64,000 bases of DNA from JAKAWQ01 sp963745975 (GTDB lineage: Bacteria > Pseudomonadota > Alphaproteobacteria > Acetobacterales > Acetobacteraceae), in NCBI GenBank assembly GCA_963745975.1, contig CAVUZJ010000005.1, positions 372,001-436,000 on the forward strand, given 5' to 3'. The notes below the pieces were generated by a model. The model saw nothing but the letters and a program-made list of their open reading frames with translations. It searched no databases and was not told where the DNA came from. The position numbers and the translations under genes were made by a program. Below, one piece after another: positions 15,401 through 23,473 of the stretch (positions within the stretch are counted from its first letter, which is position 1; every line of letters starts with the position of its first letter).

Positions 15401-18400
15401 GCGGCGAAAGCGAGGCGCTGCGGCGGGCCGGGGCGGCCCAGCGCGCGGCCTCGGACCCTGCGGTCTCCGCCTTCGTCGGCGCCTCGGCGGGCTCGGGCAA
15501 GACGAAGCTGCTGACCGACCGGCTGCTCCGGCTGATGCTGGCCGGCAGCCCACCTGCCCGGATCCTCTGCCTCACCTTCACCCGCGCCGCCGCGGCCGAG
15601 ATGGCGCTCCGGCTGCAGCGCCGGCTCGGCGAATGGGTGGTGATGGCGGAGCCCAACCTCGATTCCGCGCTCGCAGCACTCGGCTTCGCACCGGACGCGG
15701 AACTGCGCGCGCGGGCCCGGAAACTCTTCGCCGAGGTGCTCGACCTGCCGGGCGGGATGCGCATCAGCACCATCCACGCCTTCTGCCAGTCCGTGCTGCG
15801 GCGCTTCCCGCTCGAGGCCGCGCTCTCGCCCCACTTCGAGGTGGCGGCGAAGGAGGATGCCGCGCTCGCGCTCGAGGCGGCCGGCCAGCTTGCGCTGGCA
15901 AGTGCTGCGGGCGGTCCGCTCGGCCCCGTGGTCGGGCGGCTCGCGCCGCTGATCGGCGCGCTCGATCGGCTGCGCGGCCTGATCGGAACCCTCGCCGCGG
16001 ACGAGGCGCGGCTCGCCAAGGCCCGCGCGGCCGCCCCGCCCTCGCTCGCCGCCGCCTTCCGCCGCGCCGCCGGCGCCCCGCACGAGCCGCCCGAGCGCGG
16101 CCGGGTGGCAGACGAGGCCGCACTCTGGGCCTCGTGCGCCGCACTCGCCGATCGCGGCTCTCCCCGGATGGCGGAGCGCGGGCGGGCGATGCTCGCCTGG
16201 CTCACGCTCGCCCCGCCCGCGCGGCACGAGCGCTTCGCCGAATGGTGCGATTTTCTCTTCACTGCCGAGGGGAAGCCGCGCCAGCCAGGCGGGATGGTGA
16301 ACAAGGCGCTCGCCGAGGCCGAGCCGGAGGTCGCGGAGGCTCTGATCGCCGAGCAGGCGCGCCTGCTCGCGGTGCGCGAGGCCGAGGCCGCCGGGCGCGT
16401 CGCCGCCGTCTCGGCCGACCTCTTCGCCTTCGCCGCCCCGGTGCTCAATGCCTACGACGACGAGAAGGGGCTCTCCGGCCGGCTCGACTACGCCGACCTG
16501 ATCCGCCACACGAACGGCCTCCTGGTCGATCCGGGCGCGGCCTGGGTGCTCTACAAGCTCGACGGCGGGCTCGACCATCTGCTGCTCGACGAGGCGCAGG
16601 ACACCGCGCCCGAGCAATGGGCGATCGCCGAGGCGCTGACGGCCGAGTTCTTCGCAGGACGCGGGGCGCGCGAGACACGGCGCACCGTCTTCGCGGTGGG
16701 CGATCCCAAGCAATCGATCTTCTCGTTCCAGGGCGCCGACCCCGCCGGGTTCGAGCATTGGCGCGAGCGGCTCCGCGCGCGCGTGCTGGCGGCCGGCGAG
16801 GCCTGGCGCGAGCCCGCGCTCGAAATCTCCTTCCGCTCGACCGAGCCCGTGCTCGCGCTGGTGGACGCGGTGTTCGCCGAGGCGCCGGCCCGCTCGGGCG
16901 TGATCGCCCCCGAGAGGACGCTGCACCACGACCCCGTGCGCGCGGGCCAGGCGGGCGCGGTCGAGCTCTGGCCGCTCGCCCCCGCCTCCGACCCGCCTTC
17001 GCCCACGCCCTGGACCGTGCCGGGGGAGAACCTTACCCGGATCTCGGCCGCGAGCCGGCTCGCGGGCGGGCTCGCGCGCTGGATCGCGCGCGAGACTTCG
17101 GGGAGCGTCCGGCTCGAGAGCCGCGACCGGAAGCTCGCGCCGGGCGACGTCCTGGTACTGGTGCGGCGGCGCAACGCCTTCACCCGCGCCCTCGTCCGCG
17201 CGCTCAAGGTGGAATTGGTGCCGGTGGCCGGGCTCGACCGTCTGCAACTCACCGAGGAGCCGGCGGTGCAGGACCTGCTCGCCCTTTGCCACGCGCTCCT
17301 GCTGCCCGAGGACGACCTCACCTTCGCCAATTTCCTGGTGAGCCCGCTCGGCGGGCTCGCGGACGAGGATTTGCTCGCCCTCTGCCCCGGCCGCCGCTTC
17401 ACGCTCGCCGAGGCGCTCGCCGCCCGCGCGGACGAGCGGCCGGCCTGGCGCGCGGCGCGGGATTTCTTCGCCGCCCTCCTCTCGCGCGTCGATTACGCGA
17501 GCCCGCACGCGCTGCTCGCCGAGGCGCTCGGCCCGCTCGGCGGGCGGGCGCGGCTCTATGCGCGGCTCGGCGTCGAGGCGGCGGAGCCGGTGGACGAGCT
17601 GCTCGGCGCGGCACTCCGCCATGCCGCGACCAACGTTCCCTCGCTCCAGGGCTTCCTCCACTGGCTCGAACGGGCGGGCGCGGAGGTCGAGCGGCAAGCC
17701 GAGGGTCAAGGCGGCCCCGCCGGCGGTATGGTCCGGGTGATGACCGTGCACGGCGCCAAGGGATTGCAGGCGCCGCTCGTCATCCTCCCCGACACCACCG
17801 GGCTGCCCCCGGAGAACGAGACGCTCTTCCGCGGCCACGACCCGCTCTCCGGCATGGAGCTGCCGCTCTTCTCGCCCAACCGCGAGCATCGCTGCCGGGC
17901 GACCGACGCGCTCGCCGCGGCGCGGCGGCAGGCGGCGCTCGAGGAGCACAACCGTCTGCTCTACGTGGCGCTGACCCGCGCCGAGGACCGCGTGGTGGTC
18001 GCAGGCTGGGAGATGCGGACCGCGCTCTCGGAAGCCTGCTGGTACCGCCTGGTGGAGGGCGGTTTTGCCCGCCTCGCCTCCGAGCGCATCCCCTTCGCCG
18101 GCGAGTGGGAGGGCGAATGCCTGCGCTTCGCCCTGCCCCAGCGTGCGACGCCGCAGAGAGAGGAAGCGCCGGACGTGGCGGCAACTTCGCCGCTTCCCGC
18201 CTGGGCCGGCCGGGCGCCGGAGTGGCGCAAGCTCCCGCCGCCGTCCGAGCCCGCGCGGCCGACGCCGCTCGCCCCGAGCCGCCCGGAGGGCGTCGATCTC
18301 GGCACGCTGCCGGCGTCCGCCTCGCCGTTAGCACTCCGCGATGCGGCGGGGCTGCGGTTCCGCCGCGGCGAGCTCGCCCATGCCGCGCTCCAGCACCTGC

Positions 18401-18876
18401 CTTCTTTGCCGGCGGAGCGGCGCGCGGAAGCGGCACGTGCGTTCTTCGCCCGCCCGGGCCAGGGGCTCGCGCCGGACGAAGGCGCCGCACTCGCCCGCTC
18501 CGTGCTCGCCGTCCTTCACCATCCGGACCTGGCACCCCTCTTCGGGCCGGCCGGCCGGGCCGAGGTGCCGCTCACCGGCCTGATCGGCGGCAAGGTGGTG
18601 GGCGGCCTCGTCGACCGGCTCGCCGTGTTGCCGGACCGCGTCCTCTTCGTCGATTTCAAGACCAACCGCCGCCCGCCGCCGACGCCGGCCGAGACGCCCA
18701 GGCTCTATCTTCGCCAGCTCGCGGCGTACCGGGCGGTCCTCCGCGCGGTCTTCCCGGACCGCCCGGTGGTGGCTTCCCTGGTCTGGACCGAGGCGCTCCG
18801 CGTGGACCTGCTGCCCGACGCGCTCCTCGATCCGCACAACCCAGGCAGTGGTGAAGCGAAGCCTTCCCCGCCTTGA
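15397..18876 (+). CDS. addA: Double-strand break repair helicase-nuclease AddA
   Basis: An 1159-residue UvrD-type helicase with nuclease domain. Walker A GASAGSGKT is at residues 28-36. Later motifs include LLLDEAQDTAPEQW (motif II), VGDPKQSIFSFQGAD (motif III), TVHGAKGLQAPLVILPD (motif V) and LLYVALTRAEDR (motif VI). The RecB nuclease motif FVDFKTNRRPP lies near the C-terminus. It unwinds and degrades DNA ends together with AddB. The start is the ATG in the ATGA overlap with addB; trxA follows after 55 bases. Confidence 0.95.
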   Translation: MSGESEALRRAGAAQRAASDPAVSAFVGASAGSGKTKLLTDRLLRLMLAGSPPARILCLTFTRAAAAEMALRLQRRLGEWVVMAEPNLDSALAALGFAPDAELRARARKLFAEVLDLPGGMRISTIHAFCQSVLRRFPLEAALSPHFEVAAKEDAALALEAAGQLALASAAGGPLGPVVGRLAPLIGALDRLRGLIGTLAADEARLAKARAAAPPSLAAAFRRAAGAPHEPPERGRVADEAALWASCAALADRGSPRMAERGRAMLAWLTLAPPARHERFAEWCDFLFTAEGKPRQPGGMVNKALAEAEPEVAEALIAEQARLLAVREAEAAGRVAAVSADLFAFAAPVLNAYDDEKGLSGRLDYADLIRHTNGLLVDPGAAWVLYKLDGGLDHLLLDEAQDTAPEQWAIAEALTAEFFAGRGARETRRTVFAVGDPKQSIFSFQGADPAGFEHWRERLRARVLAAGEAWREPALEISFRSTEPVLALVDAVFAEAPARSGVIAPERTLHHDPVRAGQAGAVELWPLAPASDPPSPTPWTVPGENLTRISAASRLAGGLARWIARETSGSVRLESRDRKLAPGDVLVLVRRRNAFTRALVRALKVELVPVAGLDRLQLTEEPAVQDLLALCHALLLPEDDLTFANFLVSPLGGLADEDLLALCPGRRFTLAEALAARADERPAWRAARDFFAALLSRVDYASPHALLAEALGPLGGRARLYARLGVEAAEPVDELLGAALRHAATNVPSLQGFLHWLERAGAEVERQAEGQGGPAGGMVRVMTVHGAKGLQAPLVILPDTTGLPPENETLFRGHDPLSGMELPLFSPNREHRCRATDALAAARRQAALEEHNRLLYVALTRAEDRVVVAGWEMRTALSEACWYRLVEGGFARLASERIPFAGEWEGECLRFALPQRATPQREEAPDVAATSPLPAWAGRAPEWRKLPPPSEPARPTPLAPSRPEGVDLGTLPASASPLALRDAAGLRFRRGELAHAALQHLPSLPAERRAEAARAFFARPGQGLAPDEGAALARSVLAVLHHPDLAPLFGPAGRAEVPLTGLIGGKVVGGLVDRLAVLPDRVLFVDFKTNRRPPPTPAETPRLYLRQLAAYRAVLRAVFPDRPVVASLVWTEALRVDLLPDALLDPHNPGSGEAKPSPP

Positions 18877-18931
18877 CCGCGTCCCGGCGCCGCCCAATTG
18901 CTGATCCCTCTTTCCCCGCAGGACCCCCCGC

Positions 18932-19270
18932 ATGAGCGACAACACCAAGCCCGTCACCGATCAGAGCTTCGCAACCGACGTTCTCGAGGCCAAAGGGCCA
19001 GTGCTTGTCGATTTCTGGGCGGAATGGTGCGGGCCGTGCCGGACGATCGGCCCGGCGCTCGAGGAGCTGGCGGGCGAGTTCGCCGGCCGCATCACGGTCG
19101 CCAAGGTGAACATCGACGAGAACCCGCTCACCCCGAACACCTACGCGGTGCGCGGCATCCCGACGCTCATCATCTTCAAGGACGGCAAGCCGGCGGCGAC
19201 CCAGATCGGCGCCGCGCCCAAGAGCCGCCTCAAGGCCTGGATCGAGAGCAGCCTCTCCGCCTCCGCCTGA
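18932..19270 (+). CDS. trxA: Thioredoxin
   Basis: A 112-residue classical thioredoxin with the WCGPC redox site (C33 and C36) in VDFWAEWCGPCRTIGP and the cis-proline in RGIPTLIIFKDG. It reduces protein disulfides in the cytoplasm, recycled by thioredoxin reductase. AGGA stands eight bases before the ATG. It ends the tsaE-murU-addB-addA-trxA run, a conserved alphaproteobacterial order, and is followed by two strong hairpins. Confidence 0.96.
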   Translation: MSDNTKPVTDQSFATDVLEAKGPVLVDFWAEWCGPCRTIGPALEELAGEFAGRITVAKVNIDENPLTPNTYAVRGIPTLIIFKDGKPAATQIGAAPKSRLKAWIESSLSASA

Positions 19271-19301
19271 AGGTTGACATCCCGGCTGCCGCTTCCGACG
19301 T

Positions 19302-19338
19302 GTTAGAGCGTGTTCAGCCAGGCTGAACACGCTCTAAC
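19302..19338. repeat. 37-base perfect palindrome downstream of trxA
   Basis: The arm GTTAGAGCGTGTTCAGCC (19302-19319), a single central A, and its exact reverse complement (19321-19338). It lies 31 bases after trxA and is followed by a T-rich stretch, so it may terminate trxA transcripts. A close relative with the same outer 14 bases is at 25915-25951, which marks it as a dispersed repeat. Confidence 0.75.
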
Positions 19339-19349
19339 TTTGTTTTGTC

Positions 19350-19406
19350 GAGCAGATTCACCGGCTCGCGGATCGCTGCGCGATTCCGCTCAAGCCGGAT
19401 CTGCTC
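19350..19406. repeat. Imperfect palindrome next to the trxA hairpin
   Basis: GAGCAGAT (19350-19357) pairs with ATCTGCTC (19399-19406) and CCGGCT (19361-19366) pairs with AGCCGG (19393-19398), with a 3-base bulge. The outer end reads ctgctctaac, similar to the cgctctaac end of the neighbouring palindrome, so the two may be related dispersed elements. Confidence 0.6.
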
Positions 19407-19437
19407 TAACGTCGATCGGAAGCGGAGGAGACCGGCG

Positions 19438-19758
19438 ATGGTCGACATGAGCATGAACGAAACGATGGCGGATCCGGGCGTGATCCGGGCCGAGTTCGAG
19501 AAGCTCCGCGAGGAGCTGGCGGGCATCCGCAAGATGCTCGCCTCCGAGGCCTCGGAGCATCTCTCGGGCGTCAAGGAAGCGGCCGAGACGCGGTTCGCTG
19601 CGCTGCAGGCCGAGGTCGAGAAGCTCGCGGGCGAGATGAAGGGCCAGAGCAAGGAGGTCCTCCACGAGATCGATCGCCGCGTGCAGGAACGGCCCTTGAC
19701 CAGCCTTGCCGTTGCGTTCGGGGTCGGGCTGCTCGCCTCGCAGCTCCTGCGCCGCTAG
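19438..19758 (+). CDS. DUF883/ElaB-YqjD-like small membrane-anchored protein
   Basis: A 106-residue protein: a long charged amphipathic helix (residues about 15-80, with heptads suggesting a coiled coil) and a C-terminal hydrophobic segment (LTSLAVAFGVGLLASQLLRR). This is the layout of the ElaB/YqjD family, C-tail-anchored inner-membrane proteins, some of which associate with ribosomes in stationary phase. The start at 19438 has GGAGG upstream. The next gene, 21 bases downstream, encodes another small membrane protein, as in yqjD-yqjE pairs. Confidence 0.75.
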   Translation: MVDMSMNETMADPGVIRAEFEKLREELAGIRKMLASEASEHLSGVKEAAETRFAALQAEVEKLAGEMKGQSKEVLHEIDRRVQERPLTSLAVAFGVGLLASQLLRR

Positions 19759-19779
19759 TTTCGGGCCCCGCCCGCATCC

Positions 19780-20142
19780 ATGCTGCTGCGGCGTCTCGGC
19801 CTGGCGCTTGCCGTGGTCGCGGTGGCACTGGCGGTGGGACTGATTGGCGCGGCGTTCCTGATCGCGGCCGCCTATCTTTGGCTCGCGAGCCGTCTTTCAA
19901 GCGACGCCGCCGCGGCGATCGTCGGCGCGGCGCTGGTCGTCGTCGCACTCCTGCTTCTGCTGCTCGGCCTTCGGCGCCGGCGCCGCGAGCCCCTCGCGCC
20001 CGAGCAGCTGGTATTCGCCGCCCTCCGCTTCGTCGCCGGCTCCGTCCAGACCGCGCCGGAGAAGGCGCTGATCGCGGCGCTGATCGCCGGCGTGCTCTCC
20101 GAATGGTTCGGCGAACGAAAGGAAAAGTCCGGGCGGGATTGA
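19780..20142 (+). CDS. Small two-helix membrane protein, YqjE/holin-superfamily-like
   Basis: A 120-residue protein with two hydrophobic helices (about residues 6-36 and 44-63), a basic turn RRRRREP, and an amphipathic C-terminal part. Its position directly after the ElaB/YqjD-like gene fits the YqjE family, whose molecular role is not established. No catalytic motif is visible. Confidence 0.65.
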   Translation: MLLRRLGLALAVVAVALAVGLIGAAFLIAAAYLWLASRLSSDAAAAIVGAALVVVALLLLLLGLRRRRREPLAPEQLVFAALRFVAGSVQTAPEKALIAALIAGVLSEWFGERKEKSGRD

Positions 20143-20190
20143 AGCCAGGCCCTCTCTGCACGATGTCCCAAAATCGGAAGGAGAGGAGTC

Positions 20191-20475
20191 ATGAAGCACA
20201 TTCTCGGGTTGGCGATGGCCGCGGGCTTCCTGCTCGCCGGAGCGCCGCTCGCGCTCGCCGCGCCGACGCAATCGTCCATCTACGGTCGTCGCGGCGTTGC
20301 CCAGTCCTCTGCGATACCGCCCCCGCCTTTGTTCTCCATCTTCAGCACCCCGGTGATCGTCGATGCTCCGGTGGCCGCCCCCTACTGCAACTGCGCGACG
20401 GAAAACTTCGCGGGCCAGCCGATGCGGGGGCGGGAAGCGCCGATCGCGTCGGGCACCGGCTTCTTCGGACGGTAG
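20191..20475 (+). CDS. Small exported protein, unknown function
   Basis: A 94-residue protein with a clear signal peptide (MKHILGLAMAAGFLLAGAPL, cleavage probably after ALA at about 23). The mature part is short, rich in Pro/Ala/Ser, with a CNC pair in APYCNCATENFAGQ and a GTGFFGR end. I do not recognise the family. AAGGAGAGG precedes the ATG. A second, frameshifted copy of the mature part lies at 21642-21874, so the sequence has been duplicated in this region. Confidence 0.65.
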   Translation: MKHILGLAMAAGFLLAGAPLALAAPTQSSIYGRRGVAQSSAIPPPPLFSIFSTPVIVDAPVAAPYCNCATENFAGQPMRGREAPIASGTGFFGR

Positions 20476-20630
20476 GGCGGACTGGCAGCCCTCGTGCGAC
20501 GGACAGAGCGAAGCGGACATTGACGCCGAGGCAGCGGACCGCCGCCACCGACCCAAGCCGGGCGTAGGCCGGCCCATCAGGCTATCCGCCGCGCGCGATC
20601 CGATAGTGGCGGATGGCTTGAATCCGTGCA

Positions 20631-20659
20631 TTGGCAATTGTTGCCAAAGCTGCTATCTA
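20631..20659 (+). promoter_or_regulatory. Palindrome and candidate promoter of parDE
   Basis: TTGGCAA (20631-20637), three bases, TTGCCAA (20641-20647) is a perfect inverted repeat 40 bases before the antitoxin gene. TTGGCA (20631-20636) and TATCTA (20654-20659) are 17 bases apart and could be -35 and -10, so a repressor on the palindrome would block the promoter. The -10 match is weak. Confidence 0.45.
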
Positions 20660-20687
20660 TCGCAAGGAAATCAGCGAGATCGGGCGG

Positions 20688-20960
20688 ATGCCGACCCGTA
20701 ATATAAGCCTGACACCCGAGCAGGACGCCTTCATCGACGAGATGCTCGAGGTTGGCGAATACCGCAACGCCAGCGAGGCCATGCGCGATGCCATCCGCGC
20801 GCTGCAACAACGCCGCGCGGAGGAAGCGCTGAAGCTCGAAAAGCTGCGCGTGGCGATCCAACAAGGCGTCGCAGCGCTCGACCGCGGCGAGTTCACAGAA
20901 GTCGAGGACGAAGACCTGGACGCCTATTTCGACCACCTCGCGACGTCGCCCGGCCGTTGA
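20688..20960 (+). CDS. parD: ParD-type ribbon-helix-helix antitoxin
   Basis: A 90-residue protein. The N-terminal RNISLTPEQDAFIDEML strand-helix and YRNASEAMRDAIRALQQ helix form the ribbon-helix-helix fold; the C-terminal half (GEFTEVEDEDLDAYFDHL) is acidic, as expected for the ParE-binding tail. It neutralises the gyrase-poisoning toxin encoded next and probably represses the operon from the palindrome upstream. The ATG at 20688 is chosen because translation then begins directly with the conserved domain. Confidence 0.92.
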   Translation: MPTRNISLTPEQDAFIDEMLEVGEYRNASEAMRDAIRALQQRRAEEALKLEKLRVAIQQGVAALDRGEFTEVEDEDLDAYFDHLATSPGR

Positions 20961-20966
20961 TCCCGC

Positions 20967-21335
20967 GTGGCGCGGTATCGGCTCTCCGAACCGGCGGAGG
21001 CCGACATCGCCGCGATCCTCGGGCGAAGCGAGCAGCTTCACGGAAGGGAAGCCCGCATCCGCTACCGCGCCTGCCTCACGGCAGCGATACGGCGCGTTGC
21101 AGCCGATCCGGCGGGGCGTTCAACAGTCGATCGCTCCGAGCTCGACGCCGGGATTCGCGGCTTTCACATTCGCCACAGCCGCGACGAAAGCCCCGACGCG
21201 CCGGTCGCGACCCCGGTGCATGTGCTCTTCTATCGCCTGATGCGATCTGGCGGCGTCGAGATCGTGCGTGTGTTGCACGACCGTATGGAGCCACGGCTGC
21301 ATATCGGGCCTGGGGCGGAGGCAACAGAGAAGTAG
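20967..21335 (+). CDS. parE: ParE/RelE-superfamily toxin
   Basis: A 122-residue ParE-like toxin starting with GTG six bases after parD. It opens with YRLSEPAEADIAAIL, typical of ParE, and ends with the VHVLFYRLMRSGGVEIVRVLHDRMEP strand that closes the fold. ParE toxins inhibit DNA gyrase. Immediately downstream lies the remnant of a DNA methyltransferase gene. Confidence 0.9.
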   Translation: MARYRLSEPAEADIAAILGRSEQLHGREARIRYRACLTAAIRRVAADPAGRSTVDRSELDAGIRGFHIRHSRDESPDAPVATPVHVLFYRLMRSGGVEIVRVLHDRMEPRLHIGPGAEATEK

Positions 21336-21380
21336 GTGGAATACCGATGCCGGCGCGGTTCCGGATTCGAGCGCGCAATA

Positions 21381-21641
21381 ACTGAACTGTTCAGCTCCTT
21401 TATCTCGAAGGCGTTCCTGCGTTCGGTTTGAGCGCTTGAGTTCCAGGCTTCCAAGGGCTCGGACGAAGAAGCCGCGCTCGATGACCGGCAGCGGCGCTGG
21501 TCCGCACGGAAGGACCTTCGGGAGACCTCTGCCGAGGCCGCTTTCATACAAGAGTGCTTCCACGACACGTGGGGTTACGAGCAAACGGGCCCAGTGAGCG
21601 CCGAGAGCGGTTCGTTTGCGCTATGGCCGAAACTTCCGATC
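21381..21641 (+). pseudogene. Remnant of the N-terminus of a DNA methyltransferase (restriction-modification type)
   Basis: One frame from 21381 reads TELFSSFISKAFLRSV, a TGA stop at 21429-21431, then ALEFQASKGSDEEAALDD, WSARKDLRETSAEAAFIQE and CFHDTWGYEQTG up to LPIAGR. This resembles the N-terminal region of large class I restriction-modification methyltransferases (Eco57I/YeeA-like), where RxxLRETS-EAAFI and a WGY segment precede the catalytic domain. The catalytic motifs are absent, there is an in-frame stop and no start codon, and the sequence ends where the duplicated exported-protein fragment begins. Family recognition is from memory of the pattern and needs a search. Confidence 0.5.
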
Positions 21642-21874
21642 GCCGGACGGCCGCTCGCCGCGCCGACGCAATCGTCCATCTACGGCCATCGGGGCGCTGC
21701 CCAGTCTTCCGCGATACCGCCCCGCCTTTGCTCTCCGTCCTCGGGACCCCGGTGATCGTCGATGCCCCGGTGGCCGCGCCCTACTGCAACTGCGCGACGC
21801 AAAACTTCGCCGGCCAGCCGATGCGGGGGCGGGAAGCGCCGATCGCGCCGGGGACCGGCTTCTTCGGACGGTAG
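21642..21874 (+). pseudogene. Frameshifted duplicate of the exported-protein gene at 20191
   Basis: From about 21642 the DNA closely matches 20242-20475, the mature part and stop of the small exported protein, without start codon or most of the signal peptide. A C-run at about 21716-21724 has one base fewer than the copy at 20318, so the first half (LAAPTQSSIYGHRGAAQSSA) and the second half (VIVDAPVAAPYCNCATQNFA) are in different frames. Both halves are otherwise well preserved, so the duplication is fairly recent. Confidence 0.8.
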
Positions 21875-22011
21875 GCGCCTTTGACCGGATGGGATCGCTT
21901 GGCACCCACCCCACCCCTGACGGTGTTTTGAATTCAACTCACCGCCGCCGTCACGGGCGGGCCTGATAGCCGGGTGATGCCTGAAGCGACAGGCGGGCCG
22001 GACATGCAGCG

Positions 22012-23004
22012 TCAGGCGCTCAAAGTTCTCAGTTCGCCCGCAACAACACCCACCACAGTCCGGACCGCCAACGCCGCGATCACCAGCGTCGCCAAGCCGA
22101 GCAGCGCGACGGCGATGCCATCCGTGATGATGCCGGGTTGGGCTGCGGCGAAGCGCAGAGCCGCAATACTACACGCCGCCAGCGGAAAACTGACGGACCA
22201 CCAAGCGATACGAAAGGGACAGGACAACGGGAGGTACCGCAACTGCCCGAGCACCACGGCGAGCACGAACAGCATCAACATATAGAGCGCTTGCGCGAAC
22301 AAATCCGACTGCCCGACCGTCACGGCGTATGTCGAATAGCCGACAGCGAAGGGCGCCGCAAGAATGACCAGGGATGGTTTCAGCGCATCGGGCAAAGGCG
22401 GCTCGAAAAGCAGGCGCGAGAAGATCAAAGTGAAAAGCGGCACCGCGAAGAACAAGCCGACGGCGAGCGCGAACACCATCAGTCCGTGCAGGGGCGGCAT
22501 GCCGAGAGATGGCAATGCGAGCGGCAGGTCCAGCAACCCGACAACGGGAATGATCCAGGCCGGCGTGGCATGGGCCACCTGCTGCCGCTCGCTCAGCCAG
22601 CGGTTCACCATCAACCAGGCGAACAATATCATGCCGGCCGCTCCGGCGACCCACACACCCTGAGCGAAGCGGTGAGCGTACGGTGCAACAATGGTCGGCA
22701 GCGAAAGCAGGCTGATCAGGACCGTACCGAACAGGCTGCCCGCGATCGGGTGCTGAAACTCGCCGCGAACGGCACCAAAGGCGGTTACCAGCTTGACCGC
22801 ATAGGCGGCCAGCAGCACGACGAAGGCGAGCGCGCCCGCGACGCCGAAAGAGAGTGCGATCCACTCCGGCGCGCCATAGCGCTCGTGAGCAAGCTGCCAG
22901 GCCACGGATAGACCTGTCAGGCCGATCACCGCACCGAAAAGCCCGACGGGCAGGTATTCGAGCACGGGCTTCCCGGGCGCGACGAGGGCCAGGAATTCGC
23001 TCAT
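22012..23004 (-). CDS. SLAC1/TehA-family anion channel or dicarboxylate transporter
   Basis: A 330-residue integral membrane protein with about ten hydrophobic helices and no charged domains, matching the TehA/SLAC1/Mae1 (TDT) family. Features include the N-terminal LEYLPVGLFGAVIGLTGLS segment and repeated helix-hairpin pairs. Family members conduct anions, export sulfite or malate, or confer tellurite resistance; no evidence here selects among these. It overlaps the stub gene upstream by ATGA (23001-23004). Confidence 0.85.
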   Translation of the reverse strand: MSEFLALVAPGKPVLEYLPVGLFGAVIGLTGLSVAWQLAHERYGAPEWIALSFGVAGALAFVVLLAAYAVKLVTAFGAVRGEFQHPIAGSLFGTVLISLLSLPTIVAPYAHRFAQGVWVAGAAGMILFAWLMVNRWLSERQQVAHATPAWIIPVVGLLDLPLALPSLGMPPLHGLMVFALAVGLFFAVPLFTLIFSRLLFEPPLPDALKPSLVILAAPFAVGYSTYAVTVGQSDLFAQALYMLMLFVLAVVLGQLRYLPLSCPFRIAWWSVSFPLAACSIAALRFAAAQPGIITDGIAVALLGLATLVIAALAVRTVVGVVAGELRTLSA

Positions 23005-23225
23005 GACTTCACCGCATTCACCGGGATCCGTTGCGCGGGGTCGAGCCTGCCGGCGAGCGCGTCGGGCATGCCCGACCGGCGAATTACCGCCCCGATCGGG
23101 CGGAAGGCAATCGCCGTTTGTCCGTCGTCCCGCAGGCGGACAAGCACGCGCAATGGCAGGTCGAGCGCCGCCAAAGGCACGGGCGAAAGGTACTCACCAG
23201 TTTCACCTGCTTCCTCGCCGCTCAT
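23001..23225 (-). pseudogene. Truncated DUF302-like protein
   Basis: A 74-residue frame whose second half (LDLPLRVLVRLRDDGQTAIA, then FRPIGAVIRRSGMPDAL) resembles the end of DUF302 proteins, which are normally about twice as long. The first third of the domain is missing. It begins at an ATG with AGGA close upstream and overlaps the transporter gene by ATGA, so it could still be translated and serve only for coupling. I call it a gene remnant with moderate doubt; a genuine short protein is the alternative. Confidence 0.45.
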
Positions 23226-23229
23226 GATC

Positions 23230-23340
23230 CTACGCCTTGTCTATGGCCAACTTGCCCCGCGCCGTGCCCTCCGTGATCGCACGGTCGGCTTCTCCGAGCA
23301 TGTTCAGCGCCAATCGGCGCGCGTCAAGCGACGGCGAAAG
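23230..23340 (-). pseudogene. Possible C-terminal remnant of a zinc-type quinone/alcohol oxidoreductase
   Basis: The minus-strand frame ending at 23230 finishes with LGEADRAITEGTARGKLAID, which resembles the C-terminal end of medium-chain dehydrogenases (an acidic A-H/D-R segment followed by GKxxID). Nothing upstream supports a full gene. It would fit a region of broken genes. The match is short and could be chance. Confidence 0.22.
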
Positions 23341-23473
23341 CTCTCCCGCCTCGGCCCGGCGGCAAGGTGACCTGACGGAGCACGGCATCCGGTATGCTTC
23401 CCGACCGAAGCGGGCGGCTGCCGCGGAACGGCCGCCCGGATACTTCATCATGGGGCAAAGGGGGGAATCCAGG

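Noticed and set aside
12037..17949. Long antisense frames across addB and addA
   Set aside because: addA and addB carry full sets of helicase and nuclease motifs; the opposite frames are low-complexity Arg/Ala/Gly-rich shadows.
20476..20630. Short frame reading QSEADIDAEAADRRHRPKPG between the exported-protein gene and parDE
   Set aside because: It has no start codon with a ribosome-binding site and matches no family I know; it may be another gene scrap but cannot be supported.
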